Below are positions 47,151-56,723 of a stretch of DNA of 64,000 nucleotides, piece by piece. The position numbers and the translations under genes are program-made. Each line of letters begins with the position of its first letter. Within the stretch, counting starts at the first letter, position 1. This DNA is from Paraburkholderia bryophila. GTDB lineage: Bacteria > Pseudomonadota > Gammaproteobacteria > Burkholderiales > Burkholderiaceae. The stretch covers positions 1,364,001 to 1,428,000 of the forward strand of contig NZ_JACCAS010000001.1 of assembly GCF_013409255.1 (NCBI RefSeq), read 5' to 3'. The notes under the pieces are model-generated. The model made no database searches, was not told the DNA's origin, and was given only the letters and a program-made list of their open reading frames with translations.

Positions 47151-48266
47151 TTAGAACGAGTGACGCAGACCGACGCGGCCGACCACCTGTTTACCGTTCG
47201 ACGACGGATCGAAGCCGGCGATTTGCGCGACTGCGCCGCCACTGGCTTTTTGCAATGCCGCGAGTGCGTAGACGGCGGTGCGTTTCGACAGTTCGTATTC
47301 CGCGCTCAGGTTGAGCTGCTGGTACTTCGGTTCCTGGTTGGTCGCGTGATCGCGGCCATCCGTGTACGTGTAGCCGGCCGCGAGATTGAGCTGGCTCGTA
47401 GCGGCGAAGGTACCGGCGAATTCATAGTTCTGGAACTTGACGTCCTGACCGGCATCGCCTTGCTGGAAGTCGACGTTGGAGAAGTTGCCCATCAGTTTGA
47501 ATTTGCCGAGCTGATACGACGCACCGGCCGCGAAGATGCCCTGGCTGCGCGCATTGGCCAGGTAGTTACCGTACACCGCGTTGGTGAAGCCTGAGCCGTT
47601 CTGATAGCTCTGGACGGCCTGTTCCGGGTCGTTGACGCGCAGGTAGCCGGCGCCGATCGAGAACGGTCCGTTCGTGTACGACGCGGCCGCGCTATAGGCG
47701 GAGTTATTCGAGAACTGGCCGGCCTGGCCGCCGAACGAATAGAGTGCTTCGCCGGTGAAGCCGCCGATGGTGGGACTCGTGTACTTCACGGCATTGCTGA
47801 TGGCGAAGCCGTTATCGAGGTTATCCATATCGTTCGGGTGGGAGAAGTACCAGCCGCCGTAGCTATCGTTGAGCGAGTACGGCTCGATCAGGTCGACGAG
47901 CGGATCCCATTGACGCCCGAGGGTGACGGTACCGAGCGTTTGGCTGTCGAGGCCGACGTAGGCATTACGGGAGAAGGCGAGGCCGCTGCCGAGGTTGCCG
48001 TTGGACGAGTTGAAGCCGCTTTCCAGGTCGAAGATCGCGGCGAGGCCGCCGCCCAGATCTTCTTTACCTCTCACACCCCAGCGGCTGCCCGCGCTGACGC
48101 CGCTGGCCATCTGGTAGAGGTGGTTGCCGTTGACGTTGCTGGCGAAGTCGATACCGGTATCGAGAATGCCGTAGAGCGTGACGCTGCTTTGTGCGTGCGC
48201 AGTGGTTGCCAGGCCGGCGCATAGCAGGGCTCCGAGCAAGTGTGCCAGCTTCATCTTCTGATTCAT
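47151..48266 (-). CDS. Gram-negative porin
   Basis: 371 aa from ATG 48266 with AAAGGTGA upstream. Signal peptide ends TAHA-QSS, then SVTLYGILDTGIDFAS, RWGVRGKEDLGGG, LGRQWDPLVD and C-terminal GLRHSF. Same subfamily as the porin at 45043 but clearly diverged, not a recent copy. Confidence 0.92.
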   Translation of the reverse strand: MNQKMKLAHLLGALLCAGLATTAHAQSSVTLYGILDTGIDFASNVNGNHLYQMASGVSAGSRWGVRGKEDLGGGLAAIFDLESGFNSSNGNLGSGLAFSRNAYVGLDSQTLGTVTLGRQWDPLVDLIEPYSLNDSYGGWYFSHPNDMDNLDNGFAISNAVKYTSPTIGGFTGEALYSFGGQAGQFSNNSAYSAAASYTNGPFSIGAGYLRVNDPEQAVQSYQNGSGFTNAVYGNYLANARSQGIFAAGASYQLGKFKLMGNFSNVDFQQGDAGQDVKFQNYEFAGTFAATSQLNLAAGYTYTDGRDHATNQEPKYQQLNLSAEYELSKRTAVYALAALQKASGGAVAQIAGFDPSSNGKQVVGRVGLRHSF

Positions 48267-48608
48267 GAATCACCTTTCGTTTAAATAGGATGCCTGATAG
48301 GTGTGGGGGCTTTTTTTTTCGCTGCCACGGGAGTGAATATAGCTAGGCTAGAAAGCGGTGCCGCTGTAAGACAGAATTTCAGTTTTTGCGTGGGGTTTTT
48401 CATTAATTGGTCGTTGACCATGAGGGTTTCGTGAGGTTTTGGTTCTGGTTTTTTTCGGGCCTGTTTTGTTGGCCTTTCCTTGATTTCACGGTGGTCTATT
48501 AGCGTTCCCCCCGCACAGGGGGAACGCTAATAGACCACTAACAAAGCAAGGAGAGGCCAAAGCAGCAAGCAGCACACCCCAAGCGCCGAGCAGGCCAAAA
48601 ACCCCGAG
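48267..48608. other. Intergenic region with a compact hairpin repeat
   Basis: 342 bases between the start of a porin and the end of a regulator gene. It should hold the porin promoter and contains the 92-base hairpin element at 48469-48560. Confidence 0.6.
48469..48560. repeat. Compact hairpin element matching both ends of the 17.6-19.6 kb segment
   Basis: The core is a perfect 21-bp stem, 48491-48511 with 48518-48538, around a six-base loop. The left arm (TTGGCCTTTCCTTGATTTC...) equals the left end at 17560 and the right arm, read inverted (TTGGCCTCTCCTTGCTTTG...), equals the right end at 19606 but for one base in the first 19. It can also act as a terminator for the regulator gene. Confidence 0.85.
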
Positions 48609-49322
48609 TCACACCCCAACAGAAACCTGATACCCAAACCGACTAACAGTTTCAATCCTAACCTCAGGCACAACCCCAAGAATCTTCCGTCGAAGCCGAG
48701 AAACGACGAGATTAACGCTAGAAGGATCGACATCATCCTTCTCAGGCCACGCGTAGCGAATAAGCTGATCCCTGGCAACAGGCGCATTCACCTGCCGCAG
48801 TAGACATTCGAGCAGAAGAAACTCCCGCCGCGTAACCGCCACCCTACGCCCGCCAAAAACAAGCTCCCGAGTCGCAACATCGAGCGAAGGCACCTCAACG
48901 AAAGAGGCTCCGGCAACAGACGCAGAACCCCCAGAAGCCGAACCAACACCGCCACCGCGTCCAACCCGCTGTAAAGCCTGCATCCGCTCATGCATTTCAA
49001 TAAACGAATAAGGCTGACAAAAACAGGCATCCGCGCCAGCCCGCAAGACGCGAGTACGATCCTGCGCGGAAGCCACCCCCAAAACAGCCACAATCGCCGC
49101 CCCACTCCCCGCACCCGCAAACTCCGCCACAAACTCAAGCAGCGCAGAATAAGCCCCACCATCCAGCACCATCAAAACAATCGCGTCGAACGGCTCCTGC
49201 CCCGCAAGAAAAACCCCATCCCGCAGATCATCGGCCCGCTGCAAACTATGCGCACTCTCCTGCAGCGCCTTGAAAAGCCACGCCGCTTCCGGATGCGACG
49301 GCCCCACAAACAGGACGCGCAT
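48609..49322 (-). CDS. Winged-helix regulator with degenerate receiver domain
   Basis: 237 aa. The receiver-like part (1-115) keeps the fold pattern (FDAIVL, VLRAGADACF) but lacks the acidic pocket (VGPSH in place of an Asp pair), has Met51 at the phospho-acceptor site and Gln103 at the conserved Lys (CQPYS). A Gly/Ser-rich linker leads to an OmpR-type winged helix (RREFLLLECLLRQ; VSRFGYQVSV). It lies 35 bases downstream of the histidine kinase on the same strand, so it may be a phosphorylation-independent third member of that system. Confidence 0.85.
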   Translation of the reverse strand: MRVLFVGPSHPEAAWLFKALQESAHSLQRADDLRDGVFLAGQEPFDAIVLMVLDGGAYSALLEFVAEFAGAGSGAAIVAVLGVASAQDRTRVLRAGADACFCQPYSFIEMHERMQALQRVGRGGGVGSASGGSASVAGASFVEVPSLDVATRELVFGGRRVAVTRREFLLLECLLRQVNAPVARDQLIRYAWPEKDDVDPSSVNLVVSRLRRKILGVVPEVRIETVSRFGYQVSVGV

Positions 49323-49357
49323 TCACCCCCCCGTCATGACAAGAAAAGCACGCGAGC

Positions 49358-50755
49358 TCATGCCAACGTCCTCGACCAGCATTCGATGGAAATCTTCGCG
49401 CCCGGCTCCGCATTGCCGATCTTCATCGTGAAGTCATGCACCCGCATCACCGCGGAGACAATGCTCAACCCAAGCCCCGATCCGGACAGATGCCGGGTAC
49501 TCTCGCCACGATAAAACCGCTGCAACACCGCATCGCGTTCTTCGGCGGCAATGCCCGGACCGTTATCGACAATATCCACCTGCGGCCCCGCGGACGTCTG
49601 CCGAAGCTCCATCCGCACCGCACCCCCTTCAGGCGTGAACTTGATTGCGTTGTCCACCAGATTGCTCAACGCTTCGAACAGCAACGCGCGATCGCCATGA
49701 ATCGCGTCAACCGGTTGCGCATGCACCGAAAGTTGAATCGCGCGGCTCTCCGCAAGCGGCTCGTAAAGCTCGCCGACTTCCTGGATCAACGTCTCCAGTT
49801 GCACTTCGCCGAACCCGCCGCGCCGCTGCAGGGTGCCGATCTCGGAGATCCGCAACATCGCGCGGAAACGGTCGAGCAACGCATCGGTCTCGGTGCGGGC
49901 GCGCTCCACCAGCGTCGACAATTCGGCGTCGTCGAGCGTTCCGGTGTGCTCCGCCGCATGCGCGAGCAAGGTCCGCACATGCGCTAACGGCGTGCGCAGA
50001 TCGTGCGCGATGCCGTCGCACGCGCCCTTCACTTCGTTCATCAGGCGCTCGACTTCGGCCAGCATATGGTTCACCAGATGCGCGAGCATATCCACTTCGT
50101 CGCGTCCGCCAATCGGCAGACGTTGCGCGAGATCGCCCTGCGCAATACGCTGCGTGACGCGGCGGATCGCCTTGAGCCGGCGCATTTGCCGCACGCTCAA
50201 CGCCAGCCCGCCCGCCACGCCCGCGAGCAGACAGACAATCCCGCCGCTCACCAGCGCGTCGATCACCGCCTCGCGAATCCGCAGAATGTGCGTGAGATCG
50301 CGCGCGATCACGAGCGTCGAGCCGTCCTTGCGTCGCTCGGCCATCGCGCGCACTACCGGCGCCTGATCGTTACGCCCCATCGAGAGCGCCAGATCGAGCG
50401 TCTTGCCTTTACGCGTGGTGGGCAACTGCGTCGGATACACCAGCACGTCGCCGGCAATCAAGCGGCCGTCCGGAGCGAACAGGCCGTAGTAATTCGTATG
50501 CATGCGCTCGTGCTCGATGCGCCTGTGGATCGCATCGGCGATACCGGTGTCCGGCAGCGAGTCGAAGTAGATCAGTTGCCAGTCCATCACCACATCGGTT
50601 TCGCGCTCCATATCGCCGGTCACGGCCCAGCCGATGAAGCCCAGCAACAGCATCACCGAAAACGAAAAAATGACGGCGTAAATGGAGAGCAGGCGAAAGG
50701 TGGTGGAATGCCAGCGCCGCCCGAGCGCAGATTGAGCGGGGAAGGTTGTGTCCAT
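49358..50755 (-). CDS. Sensor histidine kinase
   Basis: 465 aa. Two membrane helices (about 23-46 and 166-187) around a periplasmic sensor of about 120 residues, HAMP (about 188-240), H-box with His251 (GIAHDLRTPLAH), N-box LVDNAIKF, and G-boxes DNGPGIA and GSGLGLSIV. It should phosphorylate the regulator encoded 13 bases upstream (50769). Signal unknown. Confidence 0.94.
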   Translation of the reverse strand: MDTTFPAQSALGRRWHSTTFRLLSIYAVIFSFSVMLLLGFIGWAVTGDMERETDVVMDWQLIYFDSLPDTGIADAIHRRIEHERMHTNYYGLFAPDGRLIAGDVLVYPTQLPTTRKGKTLDLALSMGRNDQAPVVRAMAERRKDGSTLVIARDLTHILRIREAVIDALVSGGIVCLLAGVAGGLALSVRQMRRLKAIRRVTQRIAQGDLAQRLPIGGRDEVDMLAHLVNHMLAEVERLMNEVKGACDGIAHDLRTPLAHVRTLLAHAAEHTGTLDDAELSTLVERARTETDALLDRFRAMLRISEIGTLQRRGGFGEVQLETLIQEVGELYEPLAESRAIQLSVHAQPVDAIHGDRALLFEALSNLVDNAIKFTPEGGAVRMELRQTSAGPQVDIVDNGPGIAAEERDAVLQRFYRGESTRHLSGSGLGLSIVSAVMRVHDFTMKIGNAEPGAKISIECWSRTLA

Positions 50756-50768
50756 CAGGAAGATTGGT

Positions 50769-51446
50769 TCATGCGAGGATATAGCCCGAGCCGCGCACGG
50801 TCTGGATCATTTGCGTCACGCCGGGCGGATCGATTTTTTTGCGCAGGCGGCCCATATGCACATCGATCAGATTGGTGCCCGGATCGAAGTGATAGCCCCA
50901 CACCGCCTCGAACAGCATGGTGCGCGTAATGGTCTGCCCGGCATGACGCATCATGAATTCGAGCACGCGGTACTCGGTGGGCAGCAGCACGATCTCTTCG
51001 CCGTCGCGCTGCACCTTGCGTGAAATCAGATCGAGTTCGAGCGGACCGACCCGTAGATGAGTCTCGAGTTGCGTGGCCGGCGTTTGACTGCGGCGCAGCA
51101 GCACTTCGAGACGCGCGGTCATTTCTTCTGGATCGAAGGGTTTGGTCAGGTAGTCGTCGCCGCCGGCACGCAGACCACGCACCCGTTCGTCGACATCGCC
51201 CAGCGCGCTCAGCATCAGCACCGGCGTTTGAATGCCGATGCTGCGCATGGTGGTGAGAATCGTCAGACCGTCCACGCCAGGCAGCATGCGGTCGAGTGTG
51301 ATCACGTCGTAATCTTCGCTGATCGCGCGCGCCATGCCGTCGCGGCCGTTGGCCACCCAGTCCACGGTGAAGCCGCGGCTTTTCAACTCACCGACAATTT
51401 CATTCGCGGTAATTTCGTCATCTTCGATCGTGAGTACTCGCGACAT
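50769..51446 (-). CDS. OmpR-type response regulator
   Basis: 225 aa from ATG 51446. Complete receiver: Asp9/Asp10, Asp52 (VITLDRMLPG), Ser80, Lys102 (LTKPF); winged helix ending IQTVRGSGYILA. First gene of a unit with the histidine kinase and the degenerate regulator downstream. The receiver is about as similar to the orphan regulators at 37972 and 18155 as paralogues in one group. Confidence 0.94.
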   Translation of the reverse strand: MSRVLTIEDDEITANEIVGELKSRGFTVDWVANGRDGMARAISEDYDVITLDRMLPGVDGLTILTTMRSIGIQTPVLMLSALGDVDERVRGLRAGGDDYLTKPFDPEEMTARLEVLLRRSQTPATQLETHLRVGPLELDLISRKVQRDGEEIVLLPTEYRVLEFMMRHAGQTITRTMLFEAVWGYHFDPGTNLIDVHMGRLRKKIDPPGVTQMIQTVRGSGYILA

Positions 51447-51829
51447 GATCAATGCATGCGCCGCAGCCAGCTCTACCGATGCAAGCGGCGGGCGCGACCG
51501 GTTATCAGTAGGAGGACATGATGCCATATTCGGCTTGCGCATTCAGTGCACGGGCGTGCGCTTCGGCGGTTGCCGGCGCTATGCGCGAGTGCATCCCGGC
51601 AGGCTACGCGGGGTCGCATGGCGGATGAATATCCGCTTCATGAAGAAATATTTAAGTTTGGCCGCAAGGACGCTGAAGGCGCTTAAACGCGGTTGAAATC
51701 CGGCACGCGCGTCGATAAAACATATTTCATTTTGCCGACGCCGCTTCGGTATACCGCCTCCACTAGCCTACAGCCATCCCGCCGATCGTACTGGCGGTCC
51801 GACTCGATCCTTCTCGTGGATGGTAAAAG
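51447..51829. other. Divergent promoter region
   Basis: 383 bases between the response regulator and a DUF4148 gene. No gene or strong structure seen. Confidence 0.55.
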
Positions 51830-52195
51830 ATGAAACTCGCAACGAAGACCCTGCTCGCCTCCCTGCTTCTGATCGGCAGCGCATCGGCCATGGCCGCGCC
51901 CGGACTCACGCAGCAGCAATGCAACGATTATCCGTTCACCCAGCTAAAAACCGAAGTGACGCACAAGCAATTGATGAACGAACTGGGCGAACTCGAAGCG
52001 GTAGGCTACAGCCCCAGCAACGACGACGACGATTATCCGAGCGACCTCGAAGCCGCCCAGCAGAAGCTGCAAGCCGAATATCGCGCGGACTGCATGCCGG
52101 CCGCGCCGCATGTGTCGGCCAGCGCAACGCAGTCGCCGGTTGGCACGGCGACGCCCGCAGCAGCGCAAGCGGTGGCGAATCAGCCAGCAGGCTAA
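51830..52195 (+). CDS. DUF4148-type exported protein
   Basis: 121 aa from ATG 51830. Signal peptide ends AMA-APG. Core LTQQQCNDYPFTQLK and THKQLMNELGELEAVGY match the DUF4148 helix pattern, followed by an acidic run SNDDDDYPSD and an Ala/Gln-rich tail. Two Cys in the mature part could form a disulfide. Function unknown. Confidence 0.8.
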   Translation: MKLATKTLLASLLLIGSASAMAAPGLTQQQCNDYPFTQLKTEVTHKQLMNELGELEAVGYSPSNDDDDYPSDLEAAQQKLQAEYRADCMPAAPHVSASATQSPVGTATPAAAQAVANQPAG

Positions 52196-52280
52196 GCGTC
52201 GCGCGAGGCAACGCTGTGCGGTTCAACGCATGGAACGTCTTGCGAAAGGCCTGAAGCTACGCGAGCATCACGAGCTACAC

Positions 52281-52315
52281 GAGACGTTGCGAACTGGTTG
52301 AGCCCGCAACGTCTC
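52281..52315. terminator. 11-bp hairpin between convergent genes
   Basis: GAGACGTTGCG (52281-52291) pairs with CGCAACGTCTC (52305-52315), between the DUF4148 gene and the end of the RND pump gene. No T-run. Confidence 0.55.
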
Positions 52316-52317
52316 CG

Positions 52318-55300
52318 TCAACGCCCGTTCGTGAACTGCGCGCGTTCGTTCTCACCCGAACGTGCTCGCTGCGCACGCCTTTCATCGCGCTTGCGATGCA
52401 GCGCGGCCAGCCGTTTTTTGCCGTGCGTAAGCGACGCGATCGCATGGAACGCGACCGGCGCGAACACCAGCCCGAACAACGTCGCCGCCAGCACGCCGCC
52501 GAACACGCCCGTGCCGATCGACCGGCGGCTCTCCGCCCCCGCGCCGCTCGACAACACCAGCGGCACGACACCGAGCAGAAACGCCGCCGACGTCATCACA
52601 ATCGGCCGGAAGCGCGCGCCCGCGGCTTCGGTCACGGCGCGCGACAACGGCATGCCGCCCTGATACAGATCGCGCGCAAACTGCACGATCAGAATCGCGT
52701 TCTTCGCCGCCAGGCCGATCACGGTAATCATGCCGACCTTGAAGTACACGTCGTTGGGCATGCCGCGCAACAGCACCGCGCTGACCGCGCCGATCACGCC
52801 GAGCGGCACGACCATCAGCACCGCCAGCGGGATCGTCCAGCTTTCGTACAGCGCGGCGAGCGCCATGAACACCGCCATCAGCGACAGGCCGATCAGCATC
52901 GGCGTGAGCTTCGCGGCCGCGGTTTCCTCGCGCGCCGCGTCGACCCAGTCGTAGCTGACGCCGACCGGCAGCGACCCAGCCAGCCGCTCCATCTCCGCCA
53001 TCGCCGCGCCGGAGCTATAACCGGGCGCCGCGTGGCCGCTCACGTCGAGCGACGGGTAGCCGTTATAACGCGTCAGCATCACCGGGCCGATGGTCCAGTG
53101 GCGGGTTGCGATCGCCGACAACGGCACCATGCCGCCCGTCGTGTTCGGCACGGCGAGCGCGAGCAGATCGTCTTCGGTCATGCGGGTGGCGGCGTCGGCG
53201 GAAATCACCACGCGCCGCATCCGGCCGCCGGCCGGAAAGTCGTCGATATAGGTCGAGCCGAAAGTGCTGCCCAGCACGTCGGTAAGGCGTTCGAACTGCA
53301 CGCCGAGCGCGTACGCTTTGGCCCGGTCGATGATGAGTTCGACGCGCGGCGCGTCGGGCAGATCTTCCGAATGCACCGAGGCCAGCATCGGACTCGCCTT
53401 GGCCTGCGCGAACAGTTGCTCGCGCGCGGCCTTCAGCGCGTCGAGCCCCACCCCGCCGCGATCCTCGAGCCGGAACACGAAGCCGTCCGAATGGCCGATG
53501 CCCGGCACCGCGGGCGGCAGTTGCGCTTCGACGTCGCCGTCCAGAATCTTGTCGAACTTCTCGTTGAGACGGTCGCGCAACACCAGCGCGTCGGTATCGC
53601 GCTTGTCCCAGTCCTTGAGTTCGACGAAGCCCATCGCCACGTTCTGCCCGCTGCCGGCAAAGCTCCAGCCGATCACACTGGTGACGTTCGCAATGGCCGG
53701 CTCGGCGTGGAGAATCGCTTCCATACGCTTCACCACGGCCAACGTACGTTCCTGCGTCGCGCCTGCCGGCAATTGCACCATGACCTGCAACTGGCCTTCG
53801 TCCTCGCTCGGCAGAAAGCCGCCGGGCATGTGCCAATACAGCACGCCGCACACGCCGACCAGCACGACATACACGGCCAGCATCGGCCCGATCCGGCGCA
53901 GCATGCGCGCGGTCAGCCCGCGATAGCCGCTCGCGGCGCGATCGAAACCCGCAGTGAAACCGCTTGCCGCGCGCGCCGCGAAACCGAGCAGACCACGCCG
54001 CGCTTCGCGCTGGTGCACCGATTTCGTGTGCGCTTTCAGCAGATTCGCGCACAACGCAGGGGTCAACGACAAAGCCATGAACGACGACACCAGCATCGAC
54101 GCGATCATCGCCACCGCGAACTGCCGGTAAATGCCGCCGACGCCGCCCGGAAAGAACGCCATCGGCACGAACACCGCGGTCAGCACGGCGGTCACGCCGA
54201 TAATCGCGCCGCCGATCTGCGACATCGCCTTGCGGGTTGCCTCGCGCGGCGGCAGGCCCTCTTCTTCCATCACGCGATGCACGCTCTCCACCACCACGAT
54301 CGCATCGTCGACGAGAATGCCGATCGCCAGCACGAGGCCGAACATCGTGAAGACGTTGATCGACAGGCCGCACGCGTACATGGCGAGAAACGCGCCCATT
54401 AGCGTGACCGGAATCACCACGGTCGGCACCAGCGTGTAGCGCAGATCGCGCAGAAACAGCCACATCACGAAGAACACCAGCACCACGGCTTCGGCGAGCG
54501 TGACGAGCACTTCATGAATGGCGATCTGCACGAAGTGCGCGTTGTCGAACGGAATTTCGACGGCGACGCCCGAGGGCAAGCCCTTCGACAATTCCGCGAG
54601 CCGCGCGCGAATCGCAGTCGAGGTTTCGAGCGCGTTGCCGCGCGGCCCTAGTTGAATGCCGACGGTGGCCGACGCCCTGCCGTTCAGGCGCGAATAGAAC
54701 GTGTAGTTGTCGCGCCCGAGTTCGACCCGCGCGACGTCGCGCAGACGCACCGCCGAGCCGTCGGGCCGCGCCTTGATGACGATCTGGCCGAACTCCTCGG
54801 GCGAGATTAATTGCCCTTTCACGCTGACCGATGCCGTGAGCTGCTGACCCGGCACGAACGGCGCGTCGCCGATCGCGCCCGCCGTGACGGTGGCGTTCTG
54901 CGCGCTGATCGCGGCGTTCACCTCGGTCGGGCCGATGCCGTACTCGCGCAGCTTCATCGGATCGACCCACACGCGCAGCGCTTCGTCGGCGTCCCACAGT
55001 TCGGCCGCGCCCACGCCCGGCGCGCGCTTCAGTTCGCGCAGCACGTAGCGGCTCAGATAGTCGCTCAATTGCACCGAGTCGCGCGTGCCGTCCGTAGACG
55101 TGAGCGCGACCAGCATCAGGAACGTATTGGCCGCCTTGAAGACGCTGATGCCCTGCTGCACGACCTGCTGCGGCAGACGCGGCTCGACCTGCTTGAGACG
55201 GTTCTGGATGTCGACCAGCGCCATGTCCGGATTAGTGCCGGGCGAGAAGGTCGCGTCGATTTCGAGGTTGCCGAGGTTGTCGCTCGTGGTCTCGTAGTAC

Positions 55301-55527
55301 AGCATGTTGTCCGCGCCATCGAGACTCTCCTCGATGATGCTGCCGACGTTGCCATCCACGACCTCGGTCGACGCGCCCGGATAGCTCGCGGAAATGACGA
55401 TGCGCGGCGGCGCCAGACGCGGATACTGCGCCACCGGCAGTTGCGGAATCGCAAGCGCGCCAGCTACGACGATGGCCAGCGCGACGATCCACGCAAACAC
55501 CGGACGGTCGATAAAGAAGAAAGGCAC
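52318..55527 (-). CDS. RND multidrug efflux pump, HAE1 family, without partner genes
   Basis: 1069 aa from a GTG start at 55527 (MPFFFIDRPVFAWI is the usual HAE1 N-terminus). Twelve membrane segments; TM4 GILVDDAIVVVESV carries the Asp pair. AcrB/MexB-type drug:proton antiporter. No adaptor or outer membrane factor gene adjoins it; it must borrow them, perhaps from the complete set at 42137-44909. It starts 12 bases after the GNAT gene upstream, so it is probably co-transcribed with it. Confidence 0.92.
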   Translation of the reverse strand: MPFFFIDRPVFAWIVALAIVVAGALAIPQLPVAQYPRLAPPRIVISASYPGASTEVVDGNVGSIIEESLDGADNMLYYETTSDNLGNLEIDATFSPGTNPDMALVDIQNRLKQVEPRLPQQVVQQGISVFKAANTFLMLVALTSTDGTRDSVQLSDYLSRYVLRELKRAPGVGAAELWDADEALRVWVDPMKLREYGIGPTEVNAAISAQNATVTAGAIGDAPFVPGQQLTASVSVKGQLISPEEFGQIVIKARPDGSAVRLRDVARVELGRDNYTFYSRLNGRASATVGIQLGPRGNALETSTAIRARLAELSKGLPSGVAVEIPFDNAHFVQIAIHEVLVTLAEAVVLVFFVMWLFLRDLRYTLVPTVVIPVTLMGAFLAMYACGLSINVFTMFGLVLAIGILVDDAIVVVESVHRVMEEEGLPPREATRKAMSQIGGAIIGVTAVLTAVFVPMAFFPGGVGGIYRQFAVAMIASMLVSSFMALSLTPALCANLLKAHTKSVHQREARRGLLGFAARAASGFTAGFDRAASGYRGLTARMLRRIGPMLAVYVVLVGVCGVLYWHMPGGFLPSEDEGQLQVMVQLPAGATQERTLAVVKRMEAILHAEPAIANVTSVIGWSFAGSGQNVAMGFVELKDWDKRDTDALVLRDRLNEKFDKILDGDVEAQLPPAVPGIGHSDGFVFRLEDRGGVGLDALKAAREQLFAQAKASPMLASVHSEDLPDAPRVELIIDRAKAYALGVQFERLTDVLGSTFGSTYIDDFPAGGRMRRVVISADAATRMTEDDLLALAVPNTTGGMVPLSAIATRHWTIGPVMLTRYNGYPSLDVSGHAAPGYSSGAAMAEMERLAGSLPVGVSYDWVDAAREETAAAKLTPMLIGLSLMAVFMALAALYESWTIPLAVLMVVPLGVIGAVSAVLLRGMPNDVYFKVGMITVIGLAAKNAILIVQFARDLYQGGMPLSRAVTEAAGARFRPIVMTSAAFLLGVVPLVLSSGAGAESRRSIGTGVFGGVLAATLFGLVFAPVAFHAIASLTHGKKRLAALHRKRDERRAQRARSGENERAQFTNGR

Positions 55528-55539
55528 GCGTTAGTCCGT

Positions 55540-56109
55540 TCAGAGAGGCGTGATTGGCGTGATCGGCGCGAAAGCGGGCGCCTCGGCGAGGCGCGCCATA
55601 TGCAGCACATCGGCCAGCACGCCATCACGCAGCGCGTAGCCACGCGAACGGCCTTCTTCGACAAAGCCGAACTTGCGATACAGCGCGATGGCCGGGGCGT
55701 TGTCCGCGAACACCGTGAGTTCGATGCGACGCAAACCGAGCGCGCCGTCGGCGCTATCGATCAGCGCCCGCACCAGCGCCGTGCCAACGCCCTGCCCATG
55801 ATACGCGTCGTGTACGCAGATCCCGAGCTCCGCGCCGTGCGAGCGCGCCCGTGGATAGACGCTCAGCCCGGCGTGGCCGACCAGTTGCCCGTCCAGCCAC
55901 GCGCCGACCGTCACGCCCTTGCCGAGGCGCCGCTCGTGCCACGCGGTGATCTGCGCGACATTGCGATAGCCGAGCTGCAACGTGCCGCGCCGTACGCCGG
56001 GCAGGCTCATGATCGCGGTGAACGCTTCCATGTCGGACGGCTCGCAGGCTTTGATCGCAATGCGATTGTCGAGCGCCGTGGCCTCGCTGTGCAACGTGTC
56101 GTTTTTCAT
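55540..56109 (-). CDS. GNAT family N-acetyltransferase
   Basis: 189 aa. Acetyl-CoA motif YHGQGVGTALVRALID, preceded by AELGICVHD and followed by RRIELTVFADNAPAIALYRKFGF, the RimI/YhhY-like pattern. It lies four bases from a paralogue (56114) upstream and twelve from the RND pump downstream. Substrate unknown. Confidence 0.88.
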   Translation of the reverse strand: MKNDTLHSEATALDNRIAIKACEPSDMEAFTAIMSLPGVRRGTLQLGYRNVAQITAWHERRLGKGVTVGAWLDGQLVGHAGLSVYPRARSHGAELGICVHDAYHGQGVGTALVRALIDSADGALGLRRIELTVFADNAPAIALYRKFGFVEEGRSRGYALRDGVLADVLHMARLAEAPAFAPITPITPL

Positions 56110-56113
56110 GGCT

Positions 56114-56719
56114 TCATTCCGATGCGTTGCTTCGCGTGGCGTCCGCTTTCAAAGCAGACGCATCCGGGCCGGACATTAGCGGCGCGGGTTCCTGAAAGCG
56201 CGCCATGATGAGACTATCGATCAACACGCCGCGCCGCAGAACCGCACCACGCTGATGCGCTTCGATCTCGAAGCCGAACTTGTGGTACAGCGCCAGCGCC
56301 GCACGGTTATCGGCAAACACGTTCAGTTCGAGACGGCGCAAGCCGAGCCAGTTGTCGGCGAGGTCGAGCAGTTCGACCATCAGGCGATTGCCGATGCCGC
56401 GCCCGTGCCACGCGTCGTGCACGCAAATGCTGAACGAGCCGACATGCGCGCGGCGCCCTTTCATGGGCGAAAGTTGCGCCGACCCGACCAGCGTGTCGCC
56501 GACCGTGGCCACCATGGCAATCGTAGTGGGTTCGATTTTGCCGATCGACTCGCGCGTTTGCGCGAGCGTCTCGAACGGTACGTGCGGGTTGCCGTCGACC
56601 ACCGCCGGCAACTGCATCAAGGCGTGGTATTGCTCCGAATCGGTGGGACGCAACGCGCGCAGCGTCAGTCCCTCGGGCAAGCTCTCAGAATTGGATTTTG
56701 TTTTTGAGTGTTGATCCAT
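56114..56719 (-). CDS. GNAT family N-acetyltransferase, tandem paralogue
   Basis: 201 aa. Same layout as its neighbour: SFSICVHDAWHGRGIGNRLMVELLD and LRRLELNVFADNRAALALYHKFGF. The pair looks like an old tandem duplication. Confidence 0.88.
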   Translation of the reverse strand: MDQHSKTKSNSESLPEGLTLRALRPTDSEQYHALMQLPAVVDGNPHVPFETLAQTRESIGKIEPTTIAMVATVGDTLVGSAQLSPMKGRRAHVGSFSICVHDAWHGRGIGNRLMVELLDLADNWLGLRRLELNVFADNRAALALYHKFGFEIEAHQRGAVLRRGVLIDSLIMARFQEPAPLMSGPDASALKADATRSNASE

Positions 56720-56723
56720 AGGC

